Shown piece by piece: positions 23,986-35,009 of a stretch of 64,000 bases of DNA. The notes beneath the pieces are model-generated. The model made no database searches, was not told the DNA's origin, and worked only from the letters and a program-made list of their open reading frames with translations. The stretch's first letter is position 1, and each line of letters opens with the position of its first letter. The stretch covers positions 3,755,042-3,819,041 of the forward strand of contig JAVDOI010000007.1 of assembly GCA_032191485.1 (NCBI GenBank), read 5' to 3'. Both the position numbers and the translations under genes were made by a program. Source of the stretch: Leptoclinus maculatus (lineage: Eukaryota > Chordata > Actinopteri > Perciformes > Stichaeidae).

Positions 23986-25281
23986 TCCTCCATGGTAACA
24001 TAAGATCTTCAACTTATCACAAGGTTTTAACCGACGGCAGAAATGTGGAGAATGTGGAGACCCTAAAGTCCAGAGGCCTCAAAATGCCAAATTTGGAATC
24101 CAAATGTTCCCTAATGCCGTGTTCACACCAAACGCGCCGCGTTAATCACGTCTTTCGCACCTTACGTGCCTTTCGCGCCGCCGGTCTCTGGGACACATTT
24201 AGACCGCTTAAAACTGTAAAGTCATCTATATATTGTATAGTTGTGACAACACGGAAATCCTGACGGCTCGTTTAAAGGCTCAGTTTCTGAATACGACTTG
24301 TGTGTGTTTCTACAGGGATTGAGTATTTTGATACACATTCACAGTATTTATATAGCACTTAGACCTGCTTTATAATAAATAAGAGATTAAAATCTCACAA
24401 TTTACAATATGGGACCTTTAGAATAAATGGCCTATAGGTTCAAGTCCTGTTGATGCTTTTTCTGTATTATTATTTGACCCCTGACCTCCCTCTGAAGAGT
24501 GAAAAACAGTGAAATCATCATCCCACCACAAATGGTGTCAGTACCTTCAGGGCTCAATGAATATATATAAACCCTGAATTTAACATTTATAATGGTATAA
24601 AGAACAATCCATCGTATCCAGTACTGTACACAGTTAAGTACTAACAAGTCCTCCTGATGTCTCTCCACCTGCACACAGGCATTGAAACCATATCCTGCGT
24701 TATCAGGTGTCACTGGACTCCCGGACTTGTTGAAGAGCCCCACCTGTCTGCCCTGCCGACCAGCCAGCTCCACTCAACCACCTGCCTGCTCCGTCGCAAA
24801 AGGAAACCCAGTCTACTGGACCCCCGGGGGACCTGTTTTTTGAGCATGTGGATAGAGAGGAGGGATAGGCGTTGACCTTTCTCCCCCATCTTTCCAACAA
24901 CACCCCCCCCCCCCCCCCCCCCCTCCCTCCAACACATGCTGGGGGGAAATTGAAACTTAACTGCAATTTTCAGTGCAAGTTTGAAACAGGAGTCAAATCA
25001 ATCCATCAATAAATACTCATCATTCAGCAAACAGAGAGACATTTAAAGATGTGGACATATTGCGAAGCAGAACCAAAGGCAAATGTGGTGTATTAGCTGT
25101 AGGAACAGGATTACTCTAACACAGAGATAATTGGGGAAAGACTTAGACTACTGATCCAGATCTAAATCCACAGGGAGAGGAGCTAAACTCACTATAGCCA
25201 CACTCTCTGTCCACTTATATTCAGATCCTCCGGGAACCTTTCTGCAGTCCTGTCATGATGTCAGCAATGTCACCTTTCACA
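23986..25281. other. Non-coding, no gene recognised
   Basis: At about 24116 GCCGTGTTCACACCAAACGC resembles the end of a fish DNA transposon, but no partner end was found. The C run at 24903 is listed separately. Confidence 0.45.
24903..24923. repeat. Uninterrupted run of 21 C
   Basis: A single-base run followed by TCCCTCC. On the minus strand it is a G run able to form a quadruplex. Run length is error-prone in assemblies. Confidence 0.85.
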
Positions 25282-25283
25282 TA

Positions 25284-26885
25284 CAGTGCCTTGCATAAGT
25301 ATTCACCCCCCTTGGACTTTTCTACATTTTGTCATGGTATAACCACAGATTGACCATGTATTTAATTGGGATTTTACATAATGGACCAACACAAAATAGT
25401 CCATCATCTGGAAGTCGGGGGAAAGTTTACATGGATTTCAAAATTATTTACAAATAAAAATCTGAAAAGTGTTGAGTGCATATGTATTCACCCCCTTCAC
25501 TGTAAAACCCCTAACAAAGATCTGGTGCGACTAATTGCCTTCACAAGTCACATTTGCAAGTAACATAATTAGTAAATAGGGTCCACCTGTCTGCAATTTA
25601 ATCTAAGGATCAATACACCTGTTCTGTGAAGGCCTCAGAGTTTGTTAGAGAGCATCACTGAACAAACAGCATCATGAAGACCAAGGAGCTCACCAAACAG
25701 CTCAGGGATAAAGTTGTGGCAAAGTATGAAGCAGGGTTAGGTTATAAAAAAATATCCCAAGCTTTGAACATCTCACGGAGCACCATAAAATCCATCATCA
25801 GAAAATGGAAAGAATATGGCACAACCGCAAATCTACCAAGACAAGGCCGTCCACCCAAACTGACGAGCCAGACAAGGAGAAAATTAATCACAGGTGCAAC
25901 CAAGAGGCCCATGGTAACTCTGGAGGAGCTGCAAAGATCCACTGCTGAGGTGGGAGAATCTGTCCACAGGACAACTATTAGTTGTGTACTCCACAAATCT
26001 GACCTTTATGGAAGAGTGGCAAGAAGAAAGCCGTTGTTGAAAGTGAACCATAAGAAATGTGGGAGACACAGCAAACATGTGGAAGAAGGTGCTCTGGTCA
26101 GATGAGACCAAAATTTAACTTTTTTGGCCTCAATACAAAATGCTATGTGTGGCGGAAATCCAACACTGCCCATCACCCTGAGCACACCATCCCAACAGTG
26201 AAACATGGTGGTGGTAACATCATGCTGTGGGGATGCTTCTCTTCAGCAGGTACAGGGAAACTGGTCAGAATTAAGGGAAAGGTGGATGGAGCCAAATACA
26301 GGCCAATCCTTGAAGAAAATCTGATGCAGTCTGCAAAAGACTTGACACTGGTGGAGGTTTATCTTCCAGCAGGACAATGACCCTAAACATACAGCCAGAG
26401 CTACGATGGAATGGTTTAGATCAAAGCATGTTAATGTGTTAAAATGGCCCAATCAAAGCCCAGACCTAAATCCAATTGAGAATCTATAGCAAGACTTGAA
26501 AATTGCTGTTCACAGACGGTCTCCATCCAATCTGACTGAGCTTCAGCTGTTTTGCCAAGAAGAATGGACGAACATTTCCATCTCTATAGATGTGCAAAGC
26601 TGGTAGAGATGTACCCCAAAAGACTTGCAGCTGTAATTGCAGCGAACGTTTTTTTTTTTACCAGGTTTTGACTCAGGGGGGTGAATATATGCACTCAACA
26701 CTTTTCAGATTTTTATTTGTAAATCATTTTGAAATCCATGTAAACTTTCCCCTGACTTCCAGATGATGGACTATTTTGTGTTGGTCCATTACACAAAATC
26801 CCAATGAAATACATTTTAATCTGTGGTTATACCATGACAAAATGTAGAAAAGTCCAAGGGGGGTGAATACTTATACAAGGCACTG
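25284..26885 (+). mobile_element. Tc1/mariner element with IR/DR ends, full length, transposase decayed
   Basis: The ends are CAGTGCCTTGCATAAGTATT and its near-exact inverse, flanked by TA at 25282-25283 and 26886-26887, the Tc1 target. The inverted repeats are about 210 bp each. Each also carries an inner copy of the outer GTATTCACCCCC motif next to the coding region, the IR/DR arrangement of fish Tc1 elements. The length of 1602 bp is normal for the family. Confidence 0.97.
25674..26650 (+). pseudogene. Tc1 transposase, broken by deletion, frameshifts and stops
   Basis: The start ATG opens a 143-codon frame holding the paired-like DNA-binding region with two helix-turn-helix parts and a GRPPK AT-hook-like motif at residues 58-62. 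After KVNHKK a short deletion shifts the frame. The DDE pieces can still be read in other frames: SDET near 26098-26109, QQDNDPKH near 26370-26392 and SPDLNPIEN near 26457-26486. The Trp codon after NPIENL is now TAG, and an inserted T near 26115-26125 adds another shift. The enzyme would have cut and pasted the element at TA sites; this copy cannot. Confidence 0.95.
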
Positions 26886-26921
26886 TATCTGCCTGTGTCT
26901 GTCTGGTGGTAACCTCCGGTT

Positions 26922-27045
26922 CTGCCGAGTGAAGCCAATGCGGAACTGTCTTAAAACTTAAAACTTGCATTCACTCTACTGACCAGCAGGGGGCGACTCC
27001 TCTGGTTGCAAAAAGAAGTCAGATTGTATAGATCTATGGGTACAT
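26922..27045 (-). repeat. Dispersed repeat (TATATAAGAAGTGGACG family), fragment
   Basis: It contains AGTGAAGCCAATGCGGAACT and AGCAGGGGGCGACTCCTCTG, the far end of the family seen inverted relative to 20220-20330. It starts about 35 bp after the Tc1 element. Confidence 0.6.
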
Positions 27046-27239
27046 CCCAAGTCTCTTAATTGCATCCCCGTTTCCCTCACTTGCGTCTTTAACTCTGTTA
27101 AACTGTCTCGTGGGAGTCCCCAACGTTACAGAACTACAAAACTAAATTACAGGAGTGTCCCTTTAATGTCTAAAACACAAGACAACATGTCACATGAAAA
27201 ACGAGCAAACTGCATGAAGAAAACATGACTTAGTAGAAA

Positions 27240-27745
27240 ACGAAGGTGGGGAGGGGCGAGGAGAGGAGGAAACAATAGAGGGGAGGAGAGGAGAAGAGGA
27301 AATCAGAAAGGAGAGGAGACGAAAAGAGAGGAGAGGAGAGGAACAAGAAAGGGGAGGAGAGAAGAGAGGTAAGGGGAGGTAACAAGACAGGGGAGGAGAA
27401 GAGAGAGGGAAACAAGAAAGGGATGAGGAGAAGTGTGGAAAGGGGAGGAGAAACGAGGAGAGGAGGAAAAAAAGGAAAAGAGAGGAGAACAGAGGAGGAA
27501 ACAAAAAAGGAGAATAGTGGAGAAGAGGAAACAAAAAAGGAGAACAGAGGAGAGGAGTAAAAAGAGGAAATGAGGGGGAGATGAGGAAATGAGAAAGTAG
27601 AATATAGAACAGGAGGAAAGAAGAAATGAGAATAGAGGAGAGAAGGAAAGCAAAAAGGAAAGAGAGGAGAGGAGGAAGTCAAAAAAGGAAAAGAGATCAG
27701 AGAGGAGTAGAGGATGAAAGAGGAGAAAAGAGGAGAAGAGATCCC
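27240..27745. repeat. 500-bp purine tract, GAGGAGA/GGAAA type
   Basis: The plus strand is almost entirely A and G for about 500 bp, in loose repeats of GAGGAGAGGA and AACAAGAAAGGGG. On the minus strand this produces three overlapping long frames (up to 244 codons) of Ser, Phe, Leu and Pro, which are compositional artefacts. Such tracts can form triplex (H-DNA). Confidence 0.9.
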
Positions 27746-28078
27746 AGCCAGGCCACACCTAAATGTACTCTGGCTTGAAAAAGAGCAACACCTCTCCACA
27801 GATTCCCCGGCTTTTCTCCCACAAGCTGCGATGCTGGATCGGCTCTCAAGACTCACAGTAGCGACCGCACCACTAACCGGCCGGTCCCAGTAGCTATATG
27901 CCTCCAGTTGTAAAACCAGTAAAACCATAAAGCCACTACATGTGGGCAGCGGGCCAGCAAACATGGGAAAAAAATCACAACTGACTGAGTAGACCGCGCA
28001 GAGTGATGTTCAGTGAATCATCTGTGTGTGTAGCCAGTGTGAGAGGGGCACAATGATAGAGAGAGGTAGACATAACAC

Positions 28079-28080
<2 letters not shown>

Positions 28081-28114
<34 letters not shown>
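28081..28114. repeat. (GA)n microsatellite
   Basis: 17 perfect GA units, the first of two arrays about 80 bp apart. Confidence 0.95.
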
Positions 28115-28118
<4 letters not shown>

Positions 28119-28189
28119 GGGATTGCTATGCTTTCTGTGGCATTGAGTTGCTCAGGCATAAATGCAAAGAGCGCGCGCCTTTGTGCGTG

Positions 28190-28191
<2 letters not shown>

Positions 28192-28249
<58 letters not shown>

Positions 28250-28275
28250 CGAGAGAGAGAGCGAGCGAGAGAGAG
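28192..28275. repeat. (GA)n microsatellite with GC interruptions
   Basis: A long GA array whose right end has several GAGC variants. Together with the previous array it lies 250-440 bp downstream (on the minus strand) of the candidate 5' exon. Confidence 0.95.
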
Positions 28276-28520
28276 CATCGCTGACCATTAGATCATGCAA
28301 ATATAAGTCAAATGTTTTACCCCAGGCAAACGCAGGGTAAGAATGAGGCGCGGCTGAAGACGGAGTAGACATGCACACTCTACAGACAGCGGGGTTTTAT
28401 GTGCACTATTACACAGAGAGAGAGACTGGAATGCTCTATTAGCCTTTGTAATCCATAAAGGTGTACAGTATCATCCCTGCTGCTTTCCGAAAAAAAAAAG
28501 ACAGAAAGGAGGTGACTTAC

Positions 28521-28810
28521 TTGTTGGAAATCTCTCCCGCATGGGCTTCGGGTGATGTGTAAAACGCTGCGTGGTTTCAATTTGTCTTTTACCCTCCTGT
28601 GCTGAGCGCTGATTTAAAAAAAAAAAGATCTTTGAGGTGGGTGAAATCCACGGACCAGCTGATGGGTTGCGGACCGAGTGAGGGACCGAGCGAACGACTG
28701 AGCAGAGAGGTAGAGGCGAGGAGAGTTGCCTCTTCAGTACCACACCGCTTTGAACAGCTCCCGCTGACGTCACTCCCTCACTACGACGCCACGCCCACTT
28801 CCCTTGCCAC
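28521..28810 (-). promoter_or_regulatory. Candidate promoter and 5' non-coding exon, possibly of the smpd3-like gene
   Basis: On the minus strand a relatively GC- and CpG-rich patch contains a GC/KLF box (plus-strand CCACGCCC at 28789-28796) and a perfect CRE (TGACGTCA, 28765-28772). About 240 bp later comes a strong donor ACAA|GTAAGT, last exon base 28521. No TATA box. A weak-context ATG lies about 20 bp before the donor. The strand and distance suit an untranslated first exon of the gene whose first coding exon is at 1750-2051, but another minus-strand gene, or none, is possible. Confidence 0.4.
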
Positions 28811-29317
28811 CGCCTCCGGAGAGAGGGAGAGGAGGGGGGGATGTAAAAGAAGACAATACATTCATCATTAGGCTACTGCTCTATCATTTCCAAGGTATTA
28901 ATACGTGCATCACTGGTTATATCATGTTACTGGTTCTGCACCATTGTCTTGTCTTGCTTTCTCTCAGTTGTGCGTTGTGACTTGATGTGTGTGTGTGAAA
29001 CCCACAGAGAGCCCTCTGCATGGCACTGTGCAACGATGGCCACACAACCATCTAACATACCAACGTAGAAACCAAGAGGTGCTGCTAATTATGACATTGC
29101 GGTGATATTCACAATAACAGCATTGTGTTATATCCTAAGGATAATTTTTTTAAGCAGTGGGAAAAAAAATCACAACAAGAAGGGAAATGATGCTGGTCAA
29201 GCTTAAAGGGGTCAATTGACTCTTCGACCAAGCCCTGCCCCCCTGCTGCTATTCCCTCAAGCTGTCAGAGCTACCACGGAACCCACACTGTCACTAACTG
29301 CCTGGAAAAAAAAAAAA
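28811..29317. other. Non-coding, no feature recognised
   Basis: Nothing beyond short A runs. Confidence 0.5.
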
Positions 29318-29615
29318 GAAAAAGTCTTCTTCAACAGCATGATGTTCATTTAGTAAATTATGGTCCATATAGTAAAGTAGACCATGACGCAGGGTATGCT
29401 TTAGGGCGTGTTTTACTTTGACATAATATTTTGCCCTTCCCTAAAAATGTCTTATTTAGCGTTCTGTTGAACATAGCTCCATCCACTTCTGGTTCCAGAA
29501 AATCTAAATGGGGACGGCCAAAATGCCTAACTCGAAGCTTCAAATCGGCAGTCCACAAATCAACGGATGATGTTATGTGATTTAGTCAACTTCTTATATA
29601 CAGTCTGGTTCAGAT
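29318..29615 (-). repeat. Dispersed repeat (TATATAAGAAGTGGACG family), partial copy
   Basis: It carries the inverted TTTAGTAAATTATGGTCCAT block and ends with GGCAGTCCACAAATCAACGG...TATATACAGTCTGG, the family's 5' end read backwards. Confidence 0.75.
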
Positions 29616-32297
29616 CAGCCACAGAGCGCACTGTCAATAGTTTTCCTTGGAACTATTCAGAAAGTAATTTCAGTTATTTCCACAGTGAGGTACATGAGTA
29701 ACAAGGACTCTGAGACAAGCTCAAGGTACATTTAGCAGTTGGAGCTTTGAGTTGAATCACATGGTCTTCATCATTCGATTGAATTGGCTCAATCGCCATG
29801 GGACTGCGGATGTTCAACCCCCATGATTCTGAGCGCCTCTAAGGCTGTGTCCAAAATCAATCCTTCGCTAACTCATTCACTACTCCCTTTATGATAGACC
29901 AGTGGCAGCTGGTCAATAGAGGGTGCTAGGGCGCCGCCCCCCCTTGAGCCACAAAAAAAAATGTAATAATAATAAATTATACAAATTGTCAATATTTGTG
30001 TTTTTGAAACATGGAATGCACCCAGTAATATGTGTAAAATATGATATCTGCGCAAAATATATGCTTTTCCTGCATGTCCTCTCTGCATGTCTCAGCAGCT
30101 CTGGGGCGCTGGAGAAATCGCCCACAGGAGGCAGGTCTATGAAGCAGTTTAGCCAATTGCTGATTAAAGATATAAATGTGTGACATACAATTTAGCCAAT
30201 CAGCGTCCTCAAATACAATCAGCTTGGGGCAGAATCTGTATCGCCCCAAATTGCGCGTTCTCGTCAGGAGTAGTCTCTACAGGCGAGTGCGAGCGCCAGC
30301 GCGAGCACGTCTCCTCCAAGACCCGTTTGAGGAGAACTTTGGCGGAGAAATTACAGGTAAAAGAGCTGATCCCAGATCAGCCTGACCTCACAATCAGACA
30401 GCAGACTGGCGCGAAAGGGAAGCAGTACATGCAAAGCTTCTCTACTAGCTGTACACCAGAAAGGTTTGGCTAGCTGGATGCAGTCATGCTAATAACTTAT
30501 TTAGCTTTTTAAAACAACGGGGACAGATCCAGCATGGACAGTTAGGGAGTGAGGGACATGAAGCACCTGTCTAAGAAATGGATATATATATATATATCAG
30601 TGGCGGGCCGTGCATTTTATACCGGGGCCTTCACTGCTGTCTGTGGTGGAAAATAATCTTTTTAACCTCCCGGTGAGAAATAATCGGGATGAGAAAACTC
30701 TTAAAATATAAAAACATATTTATTGAACAGACACTAATAATAATTCAGCTGAATGGATAGAGCTCTTTCCCCACGGATGGTTCGGATGTCTAACAACAAT
30801 GAATAGACAAAACAGAGTATATATGAACATTATCTCGTCTCCTCTCCCTTCACCCCCCCCTCGCAGATGTCGTCCTCCGTCCACCAAGGCCACGTTCCCA
30901 GCCTTTTCGTGGGAAGAGGGTTAAGATTTAAGCTGAACCACCTCCTAATAACCTCATTATGATGCCACAGCTACTGTTATTATTTGTTTCGTGTAAAAAT
31001 GAAGCATTAACAGAGTAGTAACTCTCCTATCACTCCCTCCAGGAAATACAAGACTCCTTAGTTCTTGTTACTGACGGATTTATTCGTCTGTCAACACCGA
31101 GAGGGAAATTGAGTCCACTTGAAAACACACGAATCTTCAAAGATGATGACTTAAACACTTTAACTCAAACTTAACTTTAACACTTTGCGCGGAGTATATC
31201 GACTTCTGCCACTTCACGTGTCTTCTTGTTGCTGTGCACCGTCTAAATGTGTCCCCAGCGCAACATAGGACATAACAATAGTTCCTATCACATATAAAAC
31301 CAAACAAAAATCCATCTTCATAAAAACAAGTTGTACAAATAATATATAAACAAGCATATTAAAGCTACTGCAGATGTAAAAACAAAAGCAGTTCACTTAC
31401 CAAAGCTGCTGTTCACTTAAAGACAAAGTCCATCCTCCTTTCTTTGTTAACAAAGAGTTTAATCCCACGGTTGTTCAGTACATCCGTGCATTTCAGTTCC
31501 AGTAAGAAGTCCTTCTCGATTCATGGATGCCAGTGATGACAGTCGAGCCTCCCCAGTTGTATTTCTTGAATACGTTTTTTCACCGCCCAACATGTCACGC
31601 TAGCCCACTGACCAATCATGTACTTGTAGGCCAGCTAGAAAGCTCTGACGTGTCAAAGAATACGCCCAACATGTCAAACTAAAGATCTGATGACTGAAGA
31701 CTATGACAATCAACAATATCGTCCCCATTCACTTAAACTGCAAAGGGATTCACTTGTAATTCTGCAGGCCTCGGGCCTCTCTTCTTACCTAGAGACAGAG
31801 GTGAAATCTGATTGGATAAAAGCTTTACTTAATAAAACAAGCTGCACTGGAAGCAGAGCAACTGAGGAAGACAGTAGCTGTGCAATGAGAAAATAAGATA
31901 ATGGGAAAAATATTTTTATAAATTATAATACATGTAGTGTATTTATGAAAAATTATTAAATTATAAAATAGCTATAACTTTGTGATTCTGTCTAGGCCAG
32001 CAGAGAAGGCCTTGCTGGCCCTGACGGCCCACCACTGTTACGTGGATACAGTGTCTTTTCAAAATAAAATTCTGTGTTCACAGGAAAGACACAAGCTGTG
32101 TCCCAATTCAGGGTCTGCATCCTTCGGAGGACCCAGCCTTCACGGTCTACGTGGGCCGCGTCCTTTGAAAACCGCAAAGGCTGGACCGCGTGGTCTCCGA
32201 AATGAGACGGCCTACGCTACAGAGGACTTCCTGTTTGCGTCAACAGCTGTTCTCGCCCCGCCCCCTCTTGCTGCTCCCATCGCCCTGCTCAATAGGA

Positions 32298-32325
32298 TTA
32301 TATATATATATATATATATATATAT
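32298..32325. repeat. (TA)n microsatellite
   Basis: TA units inside the TIR element. Confidence 0.85.
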
Positions 32326-32485
32326 CTTTTTTTTTATAGTGCATATATATATATATTTTGTTTTTCTAAATTAATAATCAGTTAATTAAATCAGTTACTA
32401 TGTTAAATAACACATTTTCAGTTATAGTTCTTGCAATTAAAACAATGTATTTATCAATAACTTTATTTCATTCACACATATTTAC

Positions 32486-32492
<7 letters not shown>

Positions 32493-32549
<57 letters not shown>
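32493..32549. repeat. (TA)n microsatellite
   Basis: About 28 uninterrupted TA units inside the TIR element. Confidence 0.9.
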
Positions 32550-32551
<2 letters not shown>

Positions 32552-35009
32552 ATCCTAAGGCAGAGGAAATCAATCAAGACAGTTAATATTAACAACAGCA
32601 AAACAAATGTCAGCAAACGTGTTTATTAACTTGCAGTAACGTGCATATTCTTTATATTTTTTAAATCAGTTTCATCTCTGTGACAGCAACATTAACACAT
32701 CAGAAGGATCTACTGCTTGTTTTATTAGTAAAGGCTTTGTACAGGATGAGAGCTAATGTAACTGTAACCTCAAGTACAGGATGGTGAAATGGAGACATTA
32801 CAAATGGACTAATGTCTTAATTCAAAGCTACGGTTGCTGAATGTTTGTCCATCGTTCTCCCCTCAGCTCCTGGCTCTCTGTAACACAACAAGAACAGAAT
32901 CAGCAAAATACTCAAATTCAGTGTATTCGTGTAATTAATCTTAACGTTACCGGACTTAAAGTGATATTTCAGGTTCACAACCTGTCTACCTGAGCTCACG
33001 TTGGTCCGTTTATGTACATGATATGAAGTATAAATCATCTGTAAAACCATCACAACATCAGTAAGATATTATTCAACCTCTGAGGTTTGAAAGTGAAGTT
33101 ATTAAAAGTTACTTTAAGTCTAACTACAGTCGGATGCAGGCAGCTGAGCTGCAGCTAATAGCACAGTGGCTAACGCTAGTTAGCTTGTAAGCTACGAACG
33201 TCACGTAACTTAACGGATCACTTTAACACACGTGATGTTATAAGATCTCTTATTTTGCTTTAACATTAGTATCGGTGACATTCGAGTGAGTTGAAACTCA
33301 ATACTTACATTTAAAAGTGAATCCTGCCGCTTCTCCAGCTCTCGCATCAATCGCCGCCATGTTGGTTCAAATAAAATCTTCACCGGCACGCAATGCATCT
33401 TGGGATATGCTGGGCCACGAAGGATCCATCAGATGTATCCTCCGAATCTGGGTGCAGAAGGCTGCATTCGTCGGCTGCATTTGAAGGAGTCTTCAACAAA
33501 CATGCGAATTGGGACAGCCTAGTCGCCGCGCTGTGACGCAACCGGTCTACGAATGCAGCCTCCGAAGGATGCAGACCCTGAATTGGGACACAGCTACAGT
33601 TTCAGCTCGTTAAATGCACACAGTGCCTTTTCAAAATTAACTTCTGTGCTCAGAAAAATGCACAGTTTGCGCACATTACATGCATGCAGTGTCTTTTTGA
33701 AACAAACTTTTAATGTAGGTTCACTTTTACTTTTACTACGCAACAAAGTATTTCGTCAAAATTAGTATGTTTGCTATGGTCTCCGAAAAAACGTTGCTGA
33801 CAAACACTGCATGTGATGGCTAAATGTCAAGTTGCACGGCAGCAGTAAGTGGGGGTGAATTTTGTTTACCTTGTACAAGTTTTGCAGAAAAACACAGATA
33901 CAATTCAAGCTTTTATTTATAAAAACTATCATATCAGATTTCAAAAGTTAACCAGGCCTTATCTGCAGCATATTTTATGTCCAACTACAACCTCCAAACC
34001 TAAATGATCTAGACTGGAGCATCCTTGCATCCTTGCATCATTAGTTTGACCAGACAGCCTCTGGATGAAGTGAGGATTTACTGTTTGAACCAATCATGTA
34101 CTTGTAGGCCAGCTAGAAAGCTCTGACGTGTCAAAGAATACGCCCAACATGTCAAACTAAAGATCTGATGACTGAAGACTATGACAATCAACAATATCGT
34201 CCCCATTCACTTAAACTGCAAAGGGATTCACTTGTGAGTCTGCAGGCCTCGGGCCTCTCTTCTTACCTAGAGACACAGAGGTGAAATCTGATTGGATAAA
34301 AGCTCTACTTAAAACAAGCTGCACTGGAAGCAGAGCAACTGAGGAAGACAGTAACTGTGCAATGAGAAAATAAGCTAATGGGAAAAAAAAATTATAAAAC
34401 ATGTAGTGTATTTATGAAAAATTATTAAATTATAAAATAGCTATAACTTTGTGATTCTGTCTAGGCCAGCAGAGAAGGCTTTGCTGGCCCTGACGGCCCA
34501 CCACTGATATATATATATATATATATGTTTGTGTTTTTTATATTATAGTGAATATTATTATATGATATATATATTATTATATTATACTGAATATTATTAT
34601 ATGATATATATATTATTATATTATACTGAATTGCCTGTGAGGGTGACAAAAATAAGATGTCCTGACGTGTTTGTCGAAGTGTTATTTACTGCTTCTTTTT
34701 ATGTTGGAATAAATGTTAAATATTGAACTGCATGCAAAGTAGTAATGCGTGTTTGATACCTTCATTTTTTTGCATTAAATCATACTGGGATGTTTGCTGA
34801 AATTTATTGGATGTGGCACAGCCCTACCTAGAACATTTTCCACCAGCCGCCACTGTGATAGACACTCAATAGTTTACTCTATATTCAGTCGTAAATTAAG
34901 ATTATGATTCATCATTATCACAAATAAAAACCAAAACTATCTCCATGGATTGATACCACAACAGCCGAAGTTATACCAGGGTCCACTCGGGTCCATGTGG
35001 TGTAAAAAT

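Larger units (their letters stand above)
32094..33595. mobile_element. DNA transposon with 37-bp perfect TIRs and 3-bp target duplication
   Basis: Both ends begin AGCTGTGTCCCAATTCAGGG and stay identical for 37 bases. The flank ACA is present on both sides (32091-32093 and 33596-33598) and only once at the paralogous empty site 37502-37504, which defines the insertion exactly. At 1502 bp it has no recognisable transposase, so it is non-autonomous. A 3-bp duplication suggests the PIF/Harbinger-like group; the family name is uncertain. It contains two (TA)n arrays. Confidence 0.9.
31690..34088. repeat. Segment copied from A5 and its right flank into A4
   Basis: 31690-32039 shares A5-specific variants (GCTTTACTTAATAAAACAAG, AAGGCCTTGCTGG) that A4's own end at 34300-34500 lacks. 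It continues past the TIR into TTACGTGGATACAGTGTC and then matches the non-element DNA at 37457-37984, with an element inserted at 32094-33595. After GGATTTACTGTTTGAA it returns to A sequence at CCAATCATGTAC. The few differences from the 37-kb copy point to a recent event. Confidence 0.85.
30598..34506 (-). mobile_element. hAT family A copy A4, enlarged by captured and inserted DNA
   Basis: It starts CAGTGGCGGGCCGT and ends CGGCCCACCACTG, flanked by ATATATAT on both sides (low complexity, so weak evidence alone). Relative to A2 it has two extra blocks of unknown origin (about 30641-30931 and 31022-31365). It also contains a copied segment (31690-34088) from the neighbourhood of A5, itself broken by a TIR element. 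It has two successive A right ends, at about 32039 and 34506. No intact transposase; only part of the dimerisation region (31460-31590) remains. Confidence 0.85.
29900..34855 (-). mobile_element. hAT-like family B copy B3, host of nested insertions
   Basis: The left end CAGTGGCAGCTGGTC and right end CACCAGCCGCCACTG are flanked by exact 8-bp duplications TGATAGAC at 29892-29899 and 34856-34863. B sequence runs 29900-30597 and 34507-34855; between them lies A4. Without A4 it is about 1039 bp. The left part matches B2 inverted, including the TGATCCCAGATCAGCCTGAC block. No transposase. Confidence 0.96.

Noticed and set aside
27230..27964. Open frame of 244 codons on the minus strand, plus two overlapping long frames
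   Set aside because: They lie in a purine tract, have Ser/Phe/Leu/Pro composition only, and stay open in three frames; no domain is visible.
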